Positions 35,017 to 45,514 of a stretch of DNA of 64,000 nt are shown in pieces (within the stretch, counting starts at the first letter, position 1; every line of letters starts with the position of its first letter). The notes below the pieces were generated by a model. It did no database searches, had not been told where the DNA came from, and saw only the letters and a program-made list of their open reading frames with translations. The position numbers were made by a program, and so were the translations under genes. Source of the stretch: Ruegeria halocynthiae. GTDB lineage: Bacteria; Pseudomonadota; Alphaproteobacteria; Rhodobacterales; Rhodobacteraceae. Location: positions 62,001 to 126,000 of the forward strand of contig NZ_FNNP01000002.1 of the NCBI RefSeq assembly GCF_900106805.1, written 5' to 3'.

Positions 35017-35472
35017 TTATGTTTTGAAACACGAAAGCACGTTGTCTGAAGGCGGTTTTTCGCTCCGCTATCAGAGTGTGCTGTCCCTCAATGTCTGGCT
35101 TGACGTCTGGCCGGTGATATCGGCGAATTGGCCTTGCTGAACCACGTGAAAACACGTTCGCGACGGGTGTTAGATATTCCGAGTATTATTGTCAAGTTAT
35201 CGTGAAGCAAAATTGTTTCAATAGGATAGAAGTTCTCGCTGCGTCATCATGGTTGGTCTGTGCAATTGTATTTTCGGGCGATCGCGCCGAATATACTGAC
35301 ACGGCGTTGTTTAGCCTTTCGTGAGGTTTTGACGTGAGCCGGGACATCGCGCCACAGGGCTAAGCCTTGAAAGTATTTTCGATTTAGTATACCGCCGCAT
35401 ACAAACGGGATTGACCGGCGTTCAGCGTATCACCGAACCCCAGCAATCGAGCCACAATTACCGGAATGAGCC
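35017..35472. other. Divergent intergenic region, siderophore receptor / acnB
   Basis: No gene seen. On the leftward strand TTGACA (complement of 35190-35195) could be the -35 hexamer of the receptor operon, though the matching -10 (TAACAC, 17 bases on) is poor. The remainder presumably holds the acnB promoter, which I could not place. Confidence 0.4.
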
Positions 35473-38265
35473 ATGAGCCTGTATACTGAATATCTCGATG
35501 AAATTGAAACACGCAAAGTACAAGGTTTGCATCCCAAGCCGATTGATGACGGCGCGCTTGTCAAAGAACTCGTTGAGCAGATCAAGGACAACGATCATGC
35601 ACATCGGGCGGATTCGCTGAATCACTTCATCTACAATACGCTGCCAGGTACGACCAGCGCCGCCGGTGAAAAGGCCAGCTTTTTGAAAGAGATCATTCTG
35701 GGGGATGTCTCGGTCGAAGAGATATCGGTGCCATTTGCCTTTGAACTTCTGTCGCACATGAAAGGTGGCCCTTCGGTCGAAGTTCTTCTTGATCTGGCCC
35801 TGGGTGATTATCCCGGCATCGCCGAGCAGGCGGCCGAGGTTCTGAAAACTCAGGTCTTTCTGTACGAGGCCGATACCGATCGCCTGAAAGAGGCTTTTGC
35901 GGCCGGAGACCCAATGGCACGCGATATCCTTGAAAGCTATGCCCGGGCCGAATTCTTCACTAAGCTTCCCGATATCGAGGAAGAGTTCAAAGTCGTGACC
36001 TATGTCGCCGCCGAAGGGGACATTTCGACCGATCTTCTGTCACCGGGCAATCAGGCACACTCGCGGTCGGACCGCGAATTGCACGGCAAGTGCTTTATCT
36101 CGCAGCAGGCGCAAGATGAAATTCAGGAATTGCAGCGGCAGCACCCGGATAAACGCGTGATGTTGATTGCCGAAAAGGGAACAATGGGTGTTGGGTCGTC
36201 CCGGATGTCGGGCGTCAACAACGTGGCACTGTGGACAGGCAAGCAAGCAAGCCCTTATGTGCCCTTTGTCAACATTGCCCCAATCGTGGCTGGTACAAAT
36301 GGCATCTCTCCTATTTTTCTGACCACAGTTGGCGTGACCGGCGGAATCGGGATCGACCTGAAGAACTGGGTCAAAAAGGTGGATTCCGAGGGCAAGCCGA
36401 TCCTCAACAACGATGACAGTCCTATCCTTGAACAGAAATACTCGGTCGAAACCGGAACCGTGCTGACCATCAACACCAAGGACAAAAAGCTCTATGACGC
36501 AGCGGGCGACAAAGAGTTGGTTGAAATTGCCTCGTCGTTCACGCCGCAGAAGGTCGAGTTTATCAAGGCCGGTGGGTCTTATGCGATCGTGTTTGGTAAG
36601 AAGCTTCAAACTTTTGCGGCACAGACCTTAGGAATTGAACTGAAATCCGCTTTTGCCCCGGCCAAGGAAATCTCGCACGAGGGGCAGGGCCTGACCGCAG
36701 TTGAAAAGATCTTTAACCGAAATGCTGTTGGTGTGGCGGATGGGGCGGTGCTGCACGCTGGTTCTGATGTCCGGATCAAGGTGAACATTGTCGGATCGCA
36801 GGACACGACAGGTTTGATGACCTCTCAGGAACTGGAATCGATGGCGGCGACCGTGATTTCTCCGACCGTGGATGGCGCCTATCAGTCGGGCTGTCACACG
36901 GCTTCGGTCTGGGACAAGAAGGCGCAAGCCAACATCCCCAAGCTGATGACGTTCATGAACAATTTTGGCTTAATCACGGCGCGCGATCCCAAGGGCGTCT
37001 ATCACTCGATGACGGATGTAATCCATAAGGTTCTGAACGACATTGCCGTGGATGATAGGGCTATCATCATCGGGGGCGACTCGCATACGCGCATGTCGAA
37101 GGGTGTCGCATTCGGTGCGGATTCGGGCACTGTTGCTTTGGCTCTGGCCACGGGTGAGGCGACCATGCCAGTCCCGGAATCGGTTAAGGTGACCTTCAAA
37201 GGTCAAATGGCTGATCACATGGATTTCCGCGACGTGGTTCATGCAACGCAGGCGCAGATGCTGCGGAAATTCGGCGATAACGTATTTCAGGGGCGTATTA
37301 TCGAAGTGCATATCGGCACCCTTCTGGCGGATCAGGCGTTTACCTTTACGGATTGGACTGCCGAGATGAAGGCGAAGGCGTCGATCTGTATTTCCGAAGA
37401 CGAGACTTTGATTGAATCGTTGGAAATCGCCAAAAGCCGTATACAGATCATGATAGACAAGGGCATGGATAACGAGGCGCAAACCCTCCAGGGTCTGATC
37501 GACAAAGCCGACAAGCGCATTGCCGAGATCAGGTCCGGCGCCGTGCCCGCGCTGAGGCCGGATGACAATGCCGAGTACTTTGCCGAACTGGTGGTCGATC
37601 TGGATGAGATTGACGAACCCATGATTGCCGACCCGGATGTGAACAATGCGGATGTCTCAAAGCGCTATACTCACGATACCATCCGGCCTGTTTCCTACTA
37701 CAACGGGGAAAAGAAGGTGGATCTGGGTTTTGTAGGGTCGTGCATGGTTCACAAGGGCGATCTGATTATCGTGTCCCAGATGTTGAAAAACCTCGAAAAG
37801 AAAACCGGCAAAGTCGAATTCAAGGCACCTTTGGTTGTCGCCGCGCCAACCTACAACATCGTTGACGAGTTGAAGGAAGAGGGCGAGTGGAGCGTTCTGC
37901 AGGAGTATTCGGGTTTCGAATTCGACGATCTGTTCCCCAAAACATCGGCCCGCACCGAGTATGAGAACACCCTGTACCTCGAACGTCCGGGTTGTAACCT
38001 GTGCATGGGCAATCAGGAAAAGGCCGAAAAAGGGGATACCGTTCTGGCAACGTCCACCCGTCTGTTCCAGGGGCGTGTTGTCGAGGATTCGGAAGACAAG
38101 AAAGGGGAATCCCTGCTGGCATCGACGCCGGTCGTGGTGCTTTCTGCTATTCTCGGTCGAACACCCAATATGGAGGAGTACAAGGCCGCGGTTGAGGGGA
38201 TTGACTTGACCCGGTTCGCGCCGGCCGTGACAAAGCCGGAAAACACCAACTCCATGCATTTCTAA
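35473..38265 (+). CDS. acnB: Aconitate hydratase B
   Basis: A 930-residue, AcnB-type citrate-cycle enzyme that interconverts citrate and isocitrate. The HEAT-like N-terminal domain (PSVEVLLDLALGDYPGIAEQ) comes first, then the swivel and catalytic domains. The 4Fe-4S ligands are in FVGSCMVHKG (near residue 757) and PGCNLCMGNQ (near 840). Other marks are GEKGTMGVGSSR-like AEKGTMGVGSSRMSG and IIGGDSHTRMSKGVAFGAD. Cytoplasmic, iron-dependent, and placed beside iron-uptake genes, though it has its own promoter region and terminator. Confidence 0.96.
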   Translation: MSLYTEYLDEIETRKVQGLHPKPIDDGALVKELVEQIKDNDHAHRADSLNHFIYNTLPGTTSAAGEKASFLKEIILGDVSVEEISVPFAFELLSHMKGGPSVEVLLDLALGDYPGIAEQAAEVLKTQVFLYEADTDRLKEAFAAGDPMARDILESYARAEFFTKLPDIEEEFKVVTYVAAEGDISTDLLSPGNQAHSRSDRELHGKCFISQQAQDEIQELQRQHPDKRVMLIAEKGTMGVGSSRMSGVNNVALWTGKQASPYVPFVNIAPIVAGTNGISPIFLTTVGVTGGIGIDLKNWVKKVDSEGKPILNNDDSPILEQKYSVETGTVLTINTKDKKLYDAAGDKELVEIASSFTPQKVEFIKAGGSYAIVFGKKLQTFAAQTLGIELKSAFAPAKEISHEGQGLTAVEKIFNRNAVGVADGAVLHAGSDVRIKVNIVGSQDTTGLMTSQELESMAATVISPTVDGAYQSGCHTASVWDKKAQANIPKLMTFMNNFGLITARDPKGVYHSMTDVIHKVLNDIAVDDRAIIIGGDSHTRMSKGVAFGADSGTVALALATGEATMPVPESVKVTFKGQMADHMDFRDVVHATQAQMLRKFGDNVFQGRIIEVHIGTLLADQAFTFTDWTAEMKAKASICISEDETLIESLEIAKSRIQIMIDKGMDNEAQTLQGLIDKADKRIAEIRSGAVPALRPDDNAEYFAELVVDLDEIDEPMIADPDVNNADVSKRYTHDTIRPVSYYNGEKKVDLGFVGSCMVHKGDLIIVSQMLKNLEKKTGKVEFKAPLVVAAPTYNIVDELKEEGEWSVLQEYSGFEFDDLFPKTSARTEYENTLYLERPGCNLCMGNQEKAEKGDTVLATSTRLFQGRVVEDSEDKKGESLLASTPVVVLSAILGRTPNMEEYKAAVEGIDLTRFAPAVTKPENTNSMHF

Positions 38266-38271
38266 AGTTAT

Positions 38272-38303
38272 CGGGCCGGTCGCCTATCAGGCGCACCGGC
38301 CCG
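38272..38303. terminator. Bidirectional terminator, acnB / MFS gene
   Basis: Arms CGGGCCGGT (38272-38280) and ACCGGCCCG (38295-38303), with a further inner pairing GCCT/AGGC. It sits between two convergent genes. Confidence 0.8.
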
Positions 38304-38313
38304 TACAACTGCT

Positions 38314-39585
38314 TCAGTCGGCGTGCCCTGTGGCTTCGCGCCGGTTCAGCAGGTGTAGCGCACCAAATGTGACAATTGCTCCGGACAGCAGGTACAGCCC
38401 TGCCGCCCATAGTCCCAATAGTGCTGTCAGGCCGATGCCAACCAAGGGTGCAAATGCTGCGCCGATGATCCATGACAGGTTGGTTGCCATTGCCGAGCCC
38501 GAATATCGATATCGCTTGGGAAATCGTTTCGGAACGACAGCGCCGGCCTGACCATAAGACAGCCCAAGGATCATGAAGCCAAACAAGATGAAGACATAAG
38601 GGTAATGCGCCAGTGTGCCTATCATCAGGCTCAGGATAACGATCAGCAGGGTGCTGAGGGCAATCACCGTGCGGCGATTGTAGAGATCAGCCAGAATGCC
38701 TGATGCGATCACGGTCAGAATCGCCAGCGCGCCACCAATCAGCTGAATTGTCAGAACCTCGGTGATCTCAAACCGCTCATAGATTGCGGCGAAGGCCAGT
38801 GGAAAGACTGTTACCATGTGGAACAGCGCGTAGCTGGCCAGAGGCAGACAGGCAGAGAGGAAGATGGTTTTACCCTCATTCCTGACCAGTTCGGGCAGGG
38901 GGGCCGAGGTGATGACCTCGGGATCAACACCCAGATCCGCATTCAGTAACCGAACACGGGCATAGAGCGAAACCACGTTCACGGCCATCACGGCGAAGAA
39001 GGCAAAACGCCAGCCCCATTTCAGAAACTCTTCATCTGTCAGGAAACCGTTCAGGACAAAGAAAATCGATGCGGCGACCACAAACCCGATGGGTCCACCC
39101 AGTTGAGGCACCATTGCATAGAGACCTTTGCGATGCTCAGGCGCCGCGTTTTGCAGTTGCAGCGTCAGCCCGTCCCAGGCACCGCCTAGACCCAGCCCCT
39201 GAAGGATTCGTAAAACCGCCAGAAATACGGGGGCAAGCCAGCCGATCTTTTCATATCCGGGCAGCAAACCGATGGCTACGGTGGATGTACCCAACAGCAA
39301 AAGGGCCAGTGTCACCTTGCCGACGCGGCCGATCTTGTACTGCAATGTCCGACCAGCAAGGCTAGCTACGGGCCTTGCCAAAAACGCCAGCGAGAATATT
39401 GCAAAGGATGCCAGCGTGCCGTTCAAGGGATCGAGCATCGGGAAGAACAGTCGCGGAAACACCAATGCAGACGCGATTGCATAGACAAAAAAACCAAAGA
39501 AATCAGTTACACGCGCCATAACGACCGTGGTTATAACTTCGTCAATTGTCGCTGTGTGTCGTTGTGGGTTGTCAACGCTGGACAT
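38314..39585 (-). CDS. MFS transporter (metabolite:H+ symporter type)
   Basis: A 423-residue protein with about twelve membrane spans. The first-loop signature appears as RPVASLAGRTLQYKIGRVGK and the middle as LQGLGLGGAWDGLTLQL, as in the MHS group that moves carboxylates or osmolytes. Good Shine-Dalgarno CAGGAG. It is divergent from cyoA, a neighbour arrangement that may be physical only. Substrate unknown. Confidence 0.87.
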   Translation of the reverse strand: MSSVDNPQRHTATIDEVITTVVMARVTDFFGFFVYAIASALVFPRLFFPMLDPLNGTLASFAIFSLAFLARPVASLAGRTLQYKIGRVGKVTLALLLLGTSTVAIGLLPGYEKIGWLAPVFLAVLRILQGLGLGGAWDGLTLQLQNAAPEHRKGLYAMVPQLGGPIGFVVAASIFFVLNGFLTDEEFLKWGWRFAFFAVMAVNVVSLYARVRLLNADLGVDPEVITSAPLPELVRNEGKTIFLSACLPLASYALFHMVTVFPLAFAAIYERFEITEVLTIQLIGGALAILTVIASGILADLYNRRTVIALSTLLIVILSLMIGTLAHYPYVFILFGFMILGLSYGQAGAVVPKRFPKRYRYSGSAMATNLSWIIGAAFAPLVGIGLTALLGLWAAGLYLLSGAIVTFGALHLLNRREATGHAD

Positions 39586-39771
39586 GCTATACTCCTGTTT
39601 CGACCCATGGTTTCCGGAGCGTCACGCCAAAGGTATTTTCGTGGGTCATCTTTTGTCGCATTGCAGCACGGAAGAAAAACCCGCACAAGAGGCCGCGCAC
39701 GCGGAGGTCTATAAATTGTCTCGCCAGCCTAGCAATCTTTCAGTCAAAAACCGAGCCAAGAGACGCAAAAC

Positions 39772-40833
39772 ATGAAGCGTTCAATGCCTGCAATAGTCCT
39801 GCTGTCGTTATTTGCCCTGTCCGGATGCGATATGGTCGTTCTAAATCCGTCAGGAGACGTCGCGACCCAACAGGCCGATCTGATTATCTATTCAACGGTC
39901 CTGATGCTTATCATCATTCTACCTGTCATGGCGCTGACCGTGTTCTTTGCCTGGAAGTATCGTGAATCGAACAAGAACGCGACGTATGAGCCCGACTGGG
40001 ACCACTCTACCAGTCTCGAGATCATTATCTGGTCTGTGCCTCTTGCCATCATCATCTGCCTTGCTGGCCTGACTTTTGTCGCGACACACCGGCTGGACCC
40101 GTTTGAGCCGCTGCGCCGTCTTTCTGACGGGCAAGAGATTGATCCGAATGTTGAGCCCATGGTGATTCAGGTTTCGGCCATGGATTGGAAGTGGCTGTTT
40201 ATTTACCCTGAACAAGGTATCGCCACGGTTAACGAGGTGGCGGCGGTTGTGGACCGTCCGATCAAGTTCGAAATCACCTCGACCACCGTTATGAACTCTT
40301 TCTTCGTACCCGCACTGGCCGGACAGATTTATGCGATGTCCGGAATGCAGACCGAATTAAACGCTATCATCAACGAGCCTGGTACCTACAAGGGGTTCTC
40401 GGCCAACTATAGCGGCGAGGGGTTCTCGCAGATGCATTTCAAATTCCACGGGAAATCGGAGGCAGACTTCGATGCCTGGATCCAACAGGTGCGCGCGCAG
40501 GGGACCATTCTGGATCGAGACACCATCGCACAGCTGAATCAACCCAGCATCGCGCATCCGGTGACGTATTATAACTCGGTCGAAGAGGGCCTCTGGGATA
40601 AGATTGTCAATCTTTGCATTGATGATAACTCACTGTGCGTCAACGACATGATGATGGTGGATGCGCTGGGTGGCGGCGGCCTTGAGGGACTGTGGAACCG
40701 TGAGTTGTTCCGCGGCATCTGTTCGGCAGATGATCCGGGTGCATTGATGGCGATGATCCGCCCCGAGATGCGCATCCGTCAGGATGAAATCATTACTGCA
40801 ATGACGCTGGTGCCCCCGGCTGTGGCAAATTGA
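39772..40833 (+). CDS. cyoA: Cytochrome o ubiquinol oxidase subunit II
   Basis: A 353-residue lipoprotein with lipobox LSGC at residues 17-20, two membrane spans (about 37-60 and 85-108) and a periplasmic cupredoxin-like domain. The CuA ligands of cytochrome c oxidases are absent (FFVPALAGQIYAMSGMQTE), which marks it as a quinol oxidase. First gene of cyoABCD-SURF1. The 186-base gap before it shows no distinct operator. Confidence 0.94.
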   Translation: MKRSMPAIVLLSLFALSGCDMVVLNPSGDVATQQADLIIYSTVLMLIIILPVMALTVFFAWKYRESNKNATYEPDWDHSTSLEIIIWSVPLAIIICLAGLTFVATHRLDPFEPLRRLSDGQEIDPNVEPMVIQVSAMDWKWLFIYPEQGIATVNEVAAVVDRPIKFEITSTTVMNSFFVPALAGQIYAMSGMQTELNAIINEPGTYKGFSANYSGEGFSQMHFKFHGKSEADFDAWIQQVRAQGTILDRDTIAQLNQPSIAHPVTYYNSVEEGLWDKIVNLCIDDNSLCVNDMMMVDALGGGGLEGLWNRELFRGICSADDPGALMAMIRPEMRIRQDEIITAMTLVPPAVAN

Positions 40834-40866
40834 TCTGAAACGAATAAGATACGGAAAGATAACGCG

Positions 40867-42900
40867 ATGTCGCTATCTCATGAAGCTGCTGATGGAATTA
40901 CCCACGTTTCGGGCGTCGATCCGATCTTTGGCAAGCTGTCCTGGGGGGTGTTCCCCTTTTACGAGCCGGTTATTTTCTACACTTTTATAGCCGTTGCTCT
41001 GGGTGGCATCGCTGTGGTTGGGGCGCTGACCTATTTCCGGCTCTGGGGGTATCTGTGGAAAGAATGGTTCACCAGCATCGACCACAAGAAGATCGGGATC
41101 ATGTATATGGTTCTGGGTCTGATCATGCTGTTGCGCGGATTTGCCGATGCGCTGCTGATGCGGTTGCATCAGGCTATGGCCGCCAGCGGGGGTGAAGGCT
41201 ATCTGAATGCGCACCACTATGACCAGATTTTTACCGCGCACGGCGTGATCATGATCTTTTTCGTGGCAATGCCTTTTGTCACCGGCTTTATGAACTATGT
41301 TATGCCGCTGCAGATCGGTGCACGTGATGTGGCGTTTCCGTTCCTGAACAATCTGAGTTTCTGGCTGACGGTCTCGGGCGCCGTGTTGATCATGATTTCG
41401 CTTTTTGTTGGCGAGTTTTCCACTGCAGGTTGGCTGGCCTATGCCCCATTCTCGGGGCTGGATTACAGCCCGAGTGTGGGGATGGACTATTACCTCTGGT
41501 CGCTGAACATCGCCGGGATCGGAACGACACTATCAGGAATCAACCTTGTGGTGACCATCGTCAAGATGCGCGCGCCAGGCATGACGCTGATGAAGATGCC
41601 GGTCTTTGTCTGGACAGCTTTGTGCACCAACATCCTGATTGTGGCGACCTTTCCTGTGCTGACAGCAACTTTGGCGTTGCTGACAGCGGATCGCTATCTG
41701 GGCACTCATTTCTTCACCAATGATCTCGGCGGCAATCCGATGATGTATGTAAACCTGATCTGGATCTGGGGCCACCCCGAGGTTTACATTCTGATTCTGC
41801 CCATATTTGGAATCTTCTCAGAGATCGTACCGACTTTCACAGGCAAGCGCCTGTTCGGTTATACCTCAATGGTCTATGCGACTTGTGTGATCATGGTGCT
41901 CAGCTACATCGTCTGGTTGCACCATTTCTTCACCATGGGCGCAGGGGCAAATGTGAACGCGTTCTTTGGCATCACCACGATGATCATTTCGATCCCGACG
42001 GGCGCCAAGATCTTCAACTGGCTGTTTACCATGTACAAAGGCCGCATCCGGTTCGAAACACCGATGTTGTGGGTCATGGGATTCATGTTGACCTTCGTTA
42101 TCGGAGGCATGACAGGTGTTCTGCTGGCAGTGCCGCCTGCGGATTACGTCCTGCATAACTCGTTGTTCCTGATCGCGCATTTCCACAATGTGATCATCGG
42201 TGGTGTCGTCTTCGGCATCTTTGCCGGCATCATCTATTGGTGGCCTAAGGCGTTTGGCTTTCAGCTGGCGCCGTTCTGGGGCAAGGTCAGTTTCTGGTGC
42301 TGGCTGATCGGCTTTTATCTGGCCTTCATGCCGCTTTACGTCCTGGGCCTGATGGGGGTGACCCGCCGTATCAGCCAGTTCGAGGATACGTTCTATTCCG
42401 TATATTTTGTCCTCGCGCTGATCGGAGCGCTGTTCATCGCCGCCGGAATCGGTGCCTTCATCATCCAGATCATCGTTTCGATCCTGAAACGAGACGAATT
42501 GCGCGATGCCACGGGTGACCCATGGAACGGACGGACGCTGGAATGGTCGACCTCATCACCGCCGCCTTATTACAACTTCGCCTTTACCCCGCGTGTTCAT
42601 GAGTTGGATGCCTTCACCCAGATGAAGCGTGAGGAGTTTGTTCGCCCTATCGACGGGTTCATACCGATCCATATGCCGCGCTATACGGCGACGGGGATCG
42701 TTATGGCCGGGTTCATGACCGTGATGGGCTTTGCATTGGTCTGGCATGTATGGTGGCTGGCAATCCTGAGTTTTGCGGCAACGTTGCTCTATGGCATCGG
42801 GCATACGTTCAACTACAACCGCGACTACTATGTCCCTGCGGACGAGGTGCGTGAAATTGAAAGCCAGCGGACTCAACAGCTGACAGGGGCTGCGGAATAA
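40867..42900 (+). CDS. cyoB: Cytochrome o ubiquinol oxidase subunit I
   Basis: A 677-residue, about fifteen-span catalytic subunit. Heme and CuB ligands: an early histidine in [14 protein letters not shown], the cross-linked H-x3-Y in [12 protein letters not shown], the pair WLHHFF, and [12 protein letters not shown]. It reduces oxygen to water while pumping protons. Overlaps cyoC by one base (TAATG). Confidence 0.96.
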   Translation: MSLSHEAADGITHVSGVDPIFGKLSWGVFPFYEPVIFYTFIAVALGGIAVVGALTYFRLWGYLWKEWFTSIDHKKIGIMYMVLGLIMLLRGFADALLMRLHQAMAASGGEGYLNAHHYDQIFTAHGVIMIFFVAMPFVTGFMNYVMPLQIGARDVAFPFLNNLSFWLTVSGAVLIMISLFVGEFSTAGWLAYAPFSGLDYSPSVGMDYYLWSLNIAGIGTTLSGINLVVTIVKMRAPGMTLMKMPVFVWTALCTNILIVATFPVLTATLALLTADRYLGTHFFTNDLGGNPMMYVNLIWIWGHPEVYILILPIFGIFSEIVPTFTGKRLFGYTSMVYATCVIMVLSYIVWLHHFFTMGAGANVNAFFGITTMIISIPTGAKIFNWLFTMYKGRIRFETPMLWVMGFMLTFVIGGMTGVLLAVPPADYVLHNSLFLIAHFHNVIIGGVVFGIFAGIIYWWPKAFGFQLAPFWGKVSFWCWLIGFYLAFMPLYVLGLMGVTRRISQFEDTFYSVYFVLALIGALFIAAGIGAFIIQIIVSILKRDELRDATGDPWNGRTLEWSTSSPPPYYNFAFTPRVHELDAFTQMKREEFVRPIDGFIPIHMPRYTATGIVMAGFMTVMGFALVWHVWWLAILSFAATLLYGIGHTFNYNRDYYVPADEVREIESQRTQQLTGAAE

Positions 42901-43532
42901 TGAGCGATACAACAATCGAAACGCCAAAAGAGTTCTACGTGATTGAGGACTCGCATCACGATCATGCGGAACACCACGAAACCGGAACCATGCTTGGGTT
43001 CTGGATCTATCTGATGAGCGATTGCCTGATCTTCGGAATCCTGTTCGCCACATATGCGGTATTGGGCCAGAACTATGCGGCCGGTCCCGCTCCGGTGGAC
43101 TTGTTCGAAGTTGACATGATCCTTGTGGCAACTTTTATGCTGCTGTTTTCGTCAATCACGTATGGGTTCGCAGTACTCCGCATGGATGTGAATGACCTGC
43201 GTGGTACGGTCTTGTGGCTGATCGTTACCGGGTTGTTCGGAGCAGCTTTCCTGTTTCTGGAACTGAAGGAATTCATCCACCTCTGGCATATCGGAGCAAC
43301 CCCGATGGCCAGTGCATTTTTGTCATCGTTCTTCTTTCTGGTCGGCACACATGGTCTGCACGTATTGGGTGGAAGCATCTGGCTGGTCGTCCTGCTGACC
43401 CAACTTGGGCTACACGGGCTGACCCATGAAAACAAACGTAGGGTCATGTGCCTGAGCCTGTTCTGGCACTTCCTTGATCTGATCTGGATCGGTGTTTTCT
43501 CTTTGGTCTACCTGACGGGGGTTCTGCTATGA
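42900..43532 (+). CDS. cyoC: Cytochrome o ubiquinol oxidase subunit III
   Basis: A 210-residue, five-span subunit of the heme-copper oxidase III family (GFWIYLMSDCLIFGILFATY; VGTHGLHVLGGSIWL). It stabilises the catalytic subunit. The start overlaps the cyoB stop, and its end overlaps cyoD as ATGA. Confidence 0.95.
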   Translation: MSDTTIETPKEFYVIEDSHHDHAEHHETGTMLGFWIYLMSDCLIFGILFATYAVLGQNYAAGPAPVDLFEVDMILVATFMLLFSSITYGFAVLRMDVNDLRGTVLWLIVTGLFGAAFLFLELKEFIHLWHIGATPMASAFLSSFFFLVGTHGLHVLGGSIWLVVLLTQLGLHGLTHENKRRVMCLSLFWHFLDLIWIGVFSLVYLTGVLL

Positions 43533-43885
43533 GCGATCACGCGCAAGGGGGCCACGGCACCTTCAAATCCTACATGATTGGCTTTCTTCTGTCGGTTGTC
43601 CTGACCCTGATCCCGTTCTGGATCGTGTTGGGTGACGTGATGGACAGTACGGGCTGGGCGGTAGCGATCATCTTCACGCTGGGCGCGATGCAGATGCTGG
43701 TTCACATCCACTATTTCCTGCATGTCTCGCTGAAGGTCGAGGCAGGCTGGCAGGCGATGTCGATGGGCCTGACGGTCCTGTTGTTGGTCATTGTGATGGC
43801 GGGGTCGATCTGGGTGATGTTCAACCTCGATGAAAACATGATGCCTGCGCATGAGCAGATAGAACGGGTCCGCAACCTACCATGA
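43529..43885 (+). CDS. cyoD: Cytochrome o ubiquinol oxidase subunit IV
   Basis: A 118-residue, three-span small subunit (FLLSVVLTLIPFWIVLGDVM; MQMLVHIHYFLHVS). Aids assembly of the CuB site. Overlaps both neighbours by four bases. Confidence 0.93.
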   Translation: MSDHAQGGHGTFKSYMIGFLLSVVLTLIPFWIVLGDVMDSTGWAVAIIFTLGAMQMLVHIHYFLHVSLKVEAGWQAMSMGLTVLLLVIVMAGSIWVMFNLDENMMPAHEQIERVRNLP

Positions 43886-44592
43886 GCGCACAAACTGTGC
43901 CCCGGAGACCCCTTTGGGTCACGGTTGTGCTGCTGGTTCTGTCGGCAGCGCTAATTGTTGTCTTTGTACTGTTGGGCAATTGGCAAATGCGTCGGCTCGG
44001 GTGGAAACAGGACCTGATTGCCGTGGTTGGTGCCCGTGCATTCGGCGATCCGGCAGATATGCCCGCGCAGTTTGATCCTAATCTGCACGCCTATCTCCGT
44101 GTCTCGGTGGACGGCGAATTTCTGGATGCCGCTCCGATACTGATCAAGGCGGTCACCGAGATCGGGCCAGGGTATTGGGTGATGTCACCGATGCAGACCG
44201 AAGCAGGTATCCTCTGGGTGAACCGGGGTTTTGTTCCGCCCGATCGCAGAGACCCTGCGCAATGGGCAGCACCGTTGGCTCCGATTACTGGCTTGCTGAG
44301 ACCCGATTCCCCCGGCGGCACTCTGATGGAGCGCAACAGGCCTGACGCAGATCGCTGGGTGTCACGGGATACGCAGGCCATGTCAGAGGCGCGCGGGTTT
44401 AGGAGCACTTTGCCTTATTTTCTTGATGCCGACCATCTGACCGGAACGGGCGATTGGCCGCGCGGAGGGCTGACGGTGGTCCGATTCAGCAACTCTCATC
44501 TATCATACGCGCTGACCTGGTACGCTATGGCTGTCCTGTTTGCCGCGGCACTGGTCTATGTTGTCAGATCCGGGCTGAAAGACACTGATTAA
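43882..44592 (+). CDS. SURF1-family oxidase assembly protein
   Basis: A 236-residue protein with two membrane spans (near residues 12-33 and 208-228) and the SURF1 pattern NWQMRRLGWKQDLIAVVGAR, then GYWVMSPMQTEAGILWVNRG. SURF1 proteins help insert heme into subunit I. It takes the last place in the operon, where cyoE (heme O synthase) often stands in other bacteria; cyoE is not in this window. Confidence 0.9.
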   Translation: MSAQTVPRRPLWVTVVLLVLSAALIVVFVLLGNWQMRRLGWKQDLIAVVGARAFGDPADMPAQFDPNLHAYLRVSVDGEFLDAAPILIKAVTEIGPGYWVMSPMQTEAGILWVNRGFVPPDRRDPAQWAAPLAPITGLLRPDSPGGTLMERNRPDADRWVSRDTQAMSEARGFRSTLPYFLDADHLTGTGDWPRGGLTVVRFSNSHLSYALTWYAMAVLFAAALVYVVRSGLKDTD

Positions 44593-44671
44593 CTTTATCT
44601 GCCTATCGTAAGATCCAAAATTGGATCAGCCGGATTATCAACTTAGGTTCGATCTTGATCCAATGTGCATT

Positions 44672-45514
44672 TCACTGCCGTCTGGCGAGTTTCATTGGGA
44701 CTCTGAACCTGAAAGCATTACCTACAAGTTCTTTTGGCGCTTTGGGAAACCGTCTCGCGCGGGCCACAGCATCCATTGCCGCCTTGTCGAGTTCAGGCAC
44801 ACCTGAGGATTTTCTCAATCGATAGCTGATCAGTCGACCGTCACGCGAAACCTGCAGCTCGATCGTTACATCACCGCTGGTTTTCGATCTACGCGGATAG
44901 CGTTTGTTACGATCAATACGCGCCCGGATTTTAGCGCCCCACACAGCCTGCAACTTAGCCATTTTGCCCGGGTCGCCGGTTGTAACCTTGGCATTACCTG
45001 CCCCGGCCTGCGTCGATCCGCCAGACCCGGCTGCGATTTCCTTCCGCCGTCCCACCGAGGTCTGTTTGGCCTTCAAACCTTCATTAGATTGTTTCTGCTC
45101 AGGTCGGGGTTCGGGGCGCGTGTCGGCCCGGGGCTTAACCTCGACCTCGGGTTCCGGCGGTGGGGGTGGAGTAATGTTGACCTCAATTTTCTGTTCTATC
45201 TCGGGCTGCACAATTGCCGTGCGCACTGTCGCATTTGGCGCGGGAGCCAGCTCGATCTGCGGTACCATTGGTGTTTCAACTTTGATCGGCTGGGGTGCGG
45301 CAAGTTGATCTTGCAGGATTGGCATGGCCACAGGTGACCGCTCCCAGGCTTTGACCATATCGACCACAGTGGGGGCAGCGGCCTGGATCGAAACCATCGC
45401 ATCTCCGTTGCTGCCAGCGGCTTGTTGACCGGATCGCGCGCCGTGCACGAACGCCAGAACGTGCAGGGTGATGGCAAGGATCACAAATATGCAAAGTTCG
45501 AGGCCGTGTTTCAT
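44672..45514 (-). CDS. tonB: Energy transducer TonB
   Basis: A 280-residue inner-membrane anchored protein: N-terminal membrane segment (FVILAITLHVLAFVHGA), a proline-rich periplasmic stretch (about 95-140, INITPPPPPEPEVEVKPRAD) and the C-terminal TonB domain (RYPRRSKTSGDVTIELQVSR). It transmits the proton gradient to the outer-membrane receptors. Last gene of the operon, overlapping exbD by four bases. Both receptors in the window are likely clients. Confidence 0.93.
   Translation of the reverse strand: MKHGLELCIFVILAITLHVLAFVHGARSGQQAAGSNGDAMVSIQAAAPTVVDMVKAWERSPVAMPILQDQLAAPQPIKVETPMVPQIELAPAPNATVRTAIVQPEIEQKIEVNITPPPPPEPEVEVKPRADTRPEPRPEQKQSNEGLKAKQTSVGRRKEIAAGSGGSTQAGAGNAKVTTGDPGKMAKLQAVWGAKIRARIDRNKRYPRRSKTSGDVTIELQVSRDGRLISYRLRKSSGVPELDKAAMDAVARARRFPKAPKELVGNAFRFRVPMKLARRQ

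Noticed and set aside
37657-38259. 200-codon leftward frame
   Set aside because: Antisense to the conserved C-terminus of acnB.
42556-43131. 191-codon leftward frame
   Set aside because: Antisense across the cyoB-cyoC junction; both cyo genes are secure.
44612-44627. Inverted repeat GATCCAA-AA-TTGGATC between SURF1 and tonB
   Set aside because: Convergent gene ends make a terminator plausible, but the arms are AT-containing, with a 2-base loop and no T-run; left unassigned.
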